From: Dromiciops gliroides | Taxonomy: Eukaryota > Chordata > Mammalia > Microbiotheria > Microbiotheriidae | NCBI RefSeq assembly: GCF_019393635.1 | Contig: NC_057862.1 | Span: forward strand, 265,064,441-265,128,440 | Reading direction: 5' to 3' | DNA length: 64,000 nucleotides | Shown here: positions 59,937 through 64,000 of the stretch, one piece after another | Position numbering within the stretch: position 1 is the first letter of the stretch | How the letters are laid out: each line of letters begins with the position of its first letter | Made by a program: the position numbers and the translations under genes | Notes under the pieces: model-generated | The model's input: the letters and a program-made list of their open reading frames with translations, nothing else | Databases searched by the model: none | Told to the model about the DNA's origin: nothing

Positions 59937-60085
59937 TGTTCAGGTGTTTTTCAGTCATGTCTAACTCTTCAAACCCACTTGGAGTTTTCTTGGAAAAGAT
60001 ACTAGAATGGTTTGCCATTTCCTTCTCCTGTTTATTTTACAAATGAGAAAACTGAGGTCACACAGCAAGTAAGAATGGGGAGTTG
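59937..60085 (+). mobile_element. RTE (BovB-like) LINE or RTE-SINE 3' end
   Basis: Reads TTCAGTCATGTCTAACTC, AGATACTAGAATGGTTTGCC and ATTTCCTTCTCCTG, the 3' wording shared by RTE/BovB elements and their SINEs, then a MIR-like GAGAAAACTGAGGTCACACAG. Confidence 0.65.
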
Positions 60086-60379
60086 GTATACCCATCAAGA
60101 GATGGAAGGCAAGGTCTGTACTCTGAAAAACATTTGGCTCCTCTTCTCAACTGAGGAGGTTAGAGAGGAAACACTAACAGGAAATGGTACAGGTACATGA
60201 CTAAGTCCTTTGTGGAAGATGTCCCACCCAGTCCCTTACCACCTCCCTTCAGGGGAGATGCTATGCCCAGCAGATGGTAGAAGACATAAGCGCTCCTAGG
60301 TAGAGGAAAGTTTGGCTAATCTTCTCACCTGAGAAGGCTAAGTATTGAATAAATGTTAATTAATTGATTGTCGATTAAA

Positions 60380-60560
60380 CAGGAATCCCTTCTACAACAT
60401 GACTGTCAAATGGCCATCTAGTCACTGCATTTAAAGCTCCAGTGATTAGCAACTCACGGCCTCCAGAGAAAGTTCTAATTGTTAAGAAACTTTCCCTTAC
60501 AATGAGTCTAAATGTAAGGGGGAAAATTGTGTTCTTACCTGATGAGGAATCTTTATTATG
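60380..60560 (-). mobile_element. CR1/L3-type LINE fragment, antisense
   Basis: Reversed form of the text at 21735-21800: CTCCAGTGATTAGCAACTCA, GTTCTAATTGTTAAGAAAC, TTACAATGAGTCTAAATG. Confidence 0.5.
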
Positions 60561-60989
60561 TTCCTCATATCTGTCACACCACACCATTTCCTCCTACCTC
60601 CCAACACCAGGAAGCAGAAAGGAGTCAAGAGGGCCAAAATTTGTCTTCAGGGATGAGACAGAGGCAGAACAGAAGCAGAACAACTGAGGGCTCACTGAAG
60701 ACATTAGAGGAAGCACAGACTCTAATGGTTGGATGTTTGGGTCCTGGAATATCCCTCTAAATCTTCCCATGCCTTACCCTGAATACTGAGGACATGCCGA
60801 CCTCCCAAAGCCTGTCTCAAATCCTCAGGAATGTAGAAAAGGGACCAAGTAACTCAGTCCAATTCAATAAGGAAAGGGGTGGGACTAGAGATGGAATAGA
60901 CCTCAAAAAACAATGTGAGTTACTAAACCAAGAACCCTCCAATTCTGAGACCCAAGTTGGGACCCTGCCAGTATGGGTCTAATTCTTAC
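60561..60989. other. Intron-side flank of the 60990 exon
   Basis: On the minus strand this follows the splice donor. No repeat is identified. The frames here have no recognisable content. Confidence 0.35.
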
Positions 60990-61184
60990 CTTGGTATACC
61001 ATGTTGCTCTCTGCTGATTCGCAGCCTCCTGAAGTCTTTGTCTCAGTGCCTCTAAGTTCTTCTGTACTCTGTCCATCTCCCCAATTATGTTCTTAGGGCT
61101 GCAGTATTCTAGGATCTCTGGCAAAAATACATTCTGCTTACCAGAATTAAGAATATTTACAGGACAGGCATCCAGCACTGTGTC
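60990..61184 (-). CDS. Internal coding exon of an unrecognised coiled-coil protein
   Basis: Exactly 195 bp (65 codons), phase 0 at both ends. Acceptor TTCTCACTCTTTGTAG precedes the first base at 61184. Donor AAG|GTAAGAATT follows the last base at 60990. The peptide begins DTVLDACPVNILNSGKQNVF and ends ANQQRATWYTK; IIGEMDRVQKNLEALRQRLQ is a likely coiled coil. No repeat family covers it. Both splice signals are close to consensus, and an open frame fitting precisely between them is unlikely by chance. It joins in phase with the exon at 37063-36725. I do not recognise the protein; the first exons lie upstream, beyond the window's right edge or unseen. Confidence 0.72.
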
Positions 61185-61199
61185 CTACAAAGAGTGAGA

Positions 61200-61884
61200 A
61201 GTATCTATCAGGTACCTGGGTTTCAGTCCTGCTTCAGAACCATTTTGCTCAAACCCTTCCCCAAATCCAGCTCAACCCTCTCCCAAAACAAATGAATCAA
61301 TCACACAGGGCCTTTCAGGCCCATCCCTGCTCTTAAGGAAACAAGAACCATGCACTGCTATAGCTGTCCCAATCTTGCAATGACCTGTAAAAAAGCCCAA
61401 ACGCAGAGAAGCTTTTTGTTTTGTTTTGTTTTGGGGGGCAGTGTACATGTAGCAGTACTGGAAATGTCAGAATGGAGACAATGAAATAACAATTAGAATC
61501 AGACATAACATCCAAAACAACTGTATATACATTTTACTTTTAGAACTTAAGGGTTTTTGTAACACATTCTGTATAAACATTGTTGAGTTGATTTTCCTCC
61601 TAAAGAAAAGTGCTTCATTAGTCCCCTCCTTCCTGTATTTGCCCAATCCTACTCTCTCTGTGTCAGTCATTCATCAAAGAATTCTGCTATCTCCTAGCCA
61701 CAAATCATAAAGTAAAAAAATATGAATTTTTGCAGGAAAGTGAAAACCTGAAATGTCCTTTGCACAAGCAGTGAGCAAAGGCAGATCAAGGCTGTCTGAT
61801 ATGTAGACTCCAACAAATACAGATTTTACAAGTAGCACCCCCGCCCCCCTTTCTTATCCCCAGCCTCTAAAACCATTCTCCAAT
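61200..61884. other. Upstream intron of the unknown gene
   Basis: No recognised repeat except an A/T-rich TTTTGTTTTG run at 61410. No further exon with clear splice sites was found. Confidence 0.35.
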
Positions 61885-62290
61885 CTCCAATACAGCAAAC
61901 TAGGTGGCACAATAGAGTGTTTCTGGAGTCAGAAAGATCTGTATTCAAATCTAGACTCATACACTAGTATGACTTAGAAAACTCATTTAACCACTGTCTA
62001 TTTCAGTTCCCTCATTTATAAAATGGAGATAATAGCACCTACCTCAAAGGGTAGCTGTGAGAATAAAATATTTGGTTTTTGGTTTTTGGTTTTTTTTAGT
62101 GAGGTAATTGGAGTTAAGTGACTTGCCCAGGGTCACACAGCTAGTAAGTGTTAAGTGTCTGAGGCCGGATTTGAACTCAGGTACTCCTGACTCCAGAGCC
62201 GGTGCTCTATCCACTGCGCCACCTAGCTGCCCGAGAATAAAATATTTGTGAAGTGCTTTGCAAACCTTCAATTGCTATATAAATGCTAGC
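61885..62290 (+). mobile_element. MIR/THER-1 SINE interrupted by a younger SINE
   Basis: MIR text (GGAGTCAGAAAGATCTGTATTC, quoted as GTCAGAAAGATCTGTATTC; CAGTTCCCTCATTTATAAAA; GGAGATAATAGCACCTACC) stops at 62058 and resumes at 62249 (AAGTGCTTTGCAAACCTTC). The interruption is the SINE 62075-62232. Confidence 0.85.
62075..62232 (-). mobile_element. WSINE1-like SINE with exact 16-bp target duplication
   Basis: Complete reverse copy of subfamily A. GAGAATAAAATATTTG is exact at 62059-62074 and 62233-62248. Confidence 0.97.
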
Positions 62291-62424
62291 TACATAGTAA
62301 TAGTAGTTGTTGTTGTCATCACCATCATCTTCATCTCAGGTCTGCCATAGAATGCTATAATCTTAGGATTAAATGAAAGTTTTGAGGATTTTTACCCCAA
62401 CCCCTTGCCCAGTAAAAGAATTCC

Positions 62425-62640
62425 CTCTATTCCAGAGGTTCTTAATCTTTTTGTGTCATGGGACCCCTCCGGCAGTCTGGTCAAGCCCATGGACCCCTTC
62501 TCAGAATAATGTTGGGAGGTTCTTTAATTCATAATTGAAGGGAATTTCAGTTAGAAGTTAATGAAAATAAAGATATAATTTCCCCCATTCAAATTCACAG
62601 ACTCCCTGAAATCTATTATGGAACCCAGATTACCTGTTCT
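62425..62640. mobile_element. Unassigned ancient repeat
   Basis: Reads GGTTCTTAATCTTTTTGTG, GGCAGTCTGGTCAAGCCCATG and CTTCTCAGAATAATGTTG, which I remember as common interspersed text in mammals but cannot assign to a family. Confidence 0.45.
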
Positions 62641-62644
62641 ACAC

Positions 62645-62790
62645 CTTCCCTAATGGAGTTAATTAGCCTCTGCCTGGATACCTTCAGTGAAAGCTCCTCA
62701 TTGCACTGGGTGTCCTGTTACTTCCGGTAACAGCCTCCTGCTACTCTGCCTCTCTCTAGTAAAGTTCTAATTGCAAAATGGTGATATGGT
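62645..62790 (-). mobile_element. CR1/L3-type LINE fragment, antisense
   Basis: GCCTCTGCCTGGATACCTTC and GTAAAGTTCTAATTGC are reversed CR1/L3 3' wording, compare 60380-60560. Confidence 0.45.
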
Positions 62791-62976
62791 GAGTTATAGA
62801 TCTGTATGTGCCTCCTGCAGGAGCCCATCAGCCCTGAATTCTAATTCCAGACCTTTTTATCCTATTCTTCTATTTTATCCTATTATTCTATTCAAGGTTT
62901 TAGAAGATCACTTACAAAGGAAGTTATGACTATTAGAAGTCAATAGGCACCAAAAAAAAAGAAAAAAAAAGACCTG

Positions 62977-63128
62977 AGGGGCAGCTAGATGGCACAGTGG
63001 ATAGAGCACCGGCCCTGGATTCAGGAGGACCTGAGTTCAAATCCAACCTCAGACACTTGACAGTTACTAGCTCTGTGACCCTAGGTAAGTCACTTAACCC
63101 TCATTGCCCTACCCCCCCCCAAAAAAAA
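62977..63128 (+). mobile_element. WSINE1-like SINE
   Basis: Full-length subfamily B copy (GGGGCAGCTAGATGGCACAG, CATTGCCCTACC) with C-run and A-tail. Confidence 0.96.
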
Positions 63129-63329
63129 GTCATTATGGCTTCATCAAAAATAAGTCATTTCAAATTAACATAATTTCCCTTTCTGGCAAGATAACTAGGC
63201 TGGTAGAGATCAAGGGGATACTATAAATATAATATAGATATATTTTTTTAAAGTATTTGCAAAATCTCTCAAGCTACTTTTGGTTATAAGACAGCAAAAC
63301 ATAAGCTAGATGATATTACTGCTATTAAA

Positions 63330-63960
63330 TCAGATTGCCATTGGCTCAAAAGGAAGCCTTTAGTGGAATGCCCCAAGTATCTGTCCCTCGTGCTAGTCAA
63401 CATTTTAACCAAAGCTTTGCATCATAGCATAGATAGCAAACTTGAAAATTTATACACAGCTATCTTAACACATTGGATGAAATCCCAGATCTAAGAATAT
63501 CTCAGCATAGAATGATGGGTCAAACTTAATAAGATAAAATATAACAAAGAAAAATGTAAAGTTCTATAGTCAGGAGAAAAAATCAACTTCAAAAGTACAA
63601 GATCAAAGAGACATGGCTAGGCAATAACTCATGTGGAAAAAGGTTTTAGTGAATTGTAAACTAAATGGGCCAATAATACGACATAGGAACCAAAAAAACT
63701 AATGACATTCCAAGATGAATTAAGAGACTTATGGTGTTCAGAAAAAAGAGAGAGTATATTTCCATTATACTACACCCTAATCAGGCTACAAATAGAATAC
63801 TGTGTTTAATTCTATGCTCCACTTTTTGGAAAGACAAAGGCTAGAATGTGCCCAGAAAAAGGCAACCAGGATGGAGAGAGGACTGAAGAATATCTTTTAT
63901 CAGCATCATTAGAATATTCTTTATCATCTGAAGCAGTGTAATCTTGTGGTAAAGTACTGA
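63330..63960 (+). mobile_element. CR1/L3-type LINE ORF2 end
   Basis: Follows CR1-clade C-terminal text in order: TGCCCCAAGTATCTGTCCC (compare QGSVL-type start), ATACTGTGTTTAATTCTATG, GTGCCCAGAAAAAGGCAACC and GGATGGAGAGAGGACTG. Frames are destroyed. Confidence 0.55.
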
Positions 63961-64000
63961 AATTCCCTTCTGGATCTAAAGTTTTGATCCTAATCCTTAA

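Noticed and set aside
7991..63128. Recurring frames reading GAVDKAPALDSGVPEFKSGL and similar, on both strands
   Set aside because: They are the SINE itself translated (for example 7991-8239, 32647-32907, 41180-41422, 62044-62271). The repeated protein comes from repeated RNA-derived DNA, not from a gene family.

Overview
This is a mammalian nuclear genome window, almost certainly marsupial. It is AT-rich, has no compact gene array, and is built largely from nested retrotransposons. The most frequent repeat is a roughly 150-bp tRNA-headed SINE, about 35 copies on both strands. Its 3' wording (TTACTAGCTGTGTGACC, then AATTGCCTCAC or CATTGCCCCAC) is what I remember of the WSINE1/CORE-SINE families of Australian marsupials rather than the opossum MAR1 version. 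The lineage is therefore an inference, and I cannot name the species.

Two things look like host genes. At 2240-3220 (minus) lies an intact 326-codon reading frame for a TMEM121-type multi-pass membrane protein. It carries a compensated frame disruption in its N-terminal segment, so it could be the gene or a retrocopy. At 60990-61184 and 36725-37063 (minus) are two exons with clean splice sites, matching phase and coiled-coil coding potential. They probably belong to one gene whose 24-kb intron is packed with L1s, SINEs and LTRs. I do not recognise the protein. A GC- and CpG-rich stretch at about 24.04-24.77 kb in a repeat-poor neighbourhood is the best promoter candidate in the window.

Layout. 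0-4.4 kb: CR1/L3 remnant, microsatellite and the TMEM121-like frame. 4.4-11.6 kb: nearly full-length L1 (minus) with three SINEs inside. 12.0-14.9 kb: a complete half-L1 (HAL1-like) element with a perfect 16-bp target-site duplication. 15-22 kb: SINEs in old LINE remains. 22-25.4 kb: repeat-poor, CpG-rich segment. 25.4-34.1 kb: SINE, MIR, L1 3' ends and LTR pieces. 34.1-36.6 kb: ancient repeats. 36.7-37.1 kb: terminal exon of the unknown gene. 37.1-47.3 kb: dense L1 nest, including a 2-kb compound insertion that makes a palindrome with its host L1. 47.3-54.2 kb: SINEs and two LTR candidates. 54.2-59.0 kb: shuffled L1 pieces. 59.1-60.6 kb: L2 and RTE-like 3' ends. 61-64 kb: first recognised exon, MIR interrupted by a SINE, CR1/L3 remains.

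No tRNA or rRNA gene, CRISPR array or prokaryotic feature was seen. Coordinates of old repeats are approximate. Family names come from remembered consensus motifs, not from a search.
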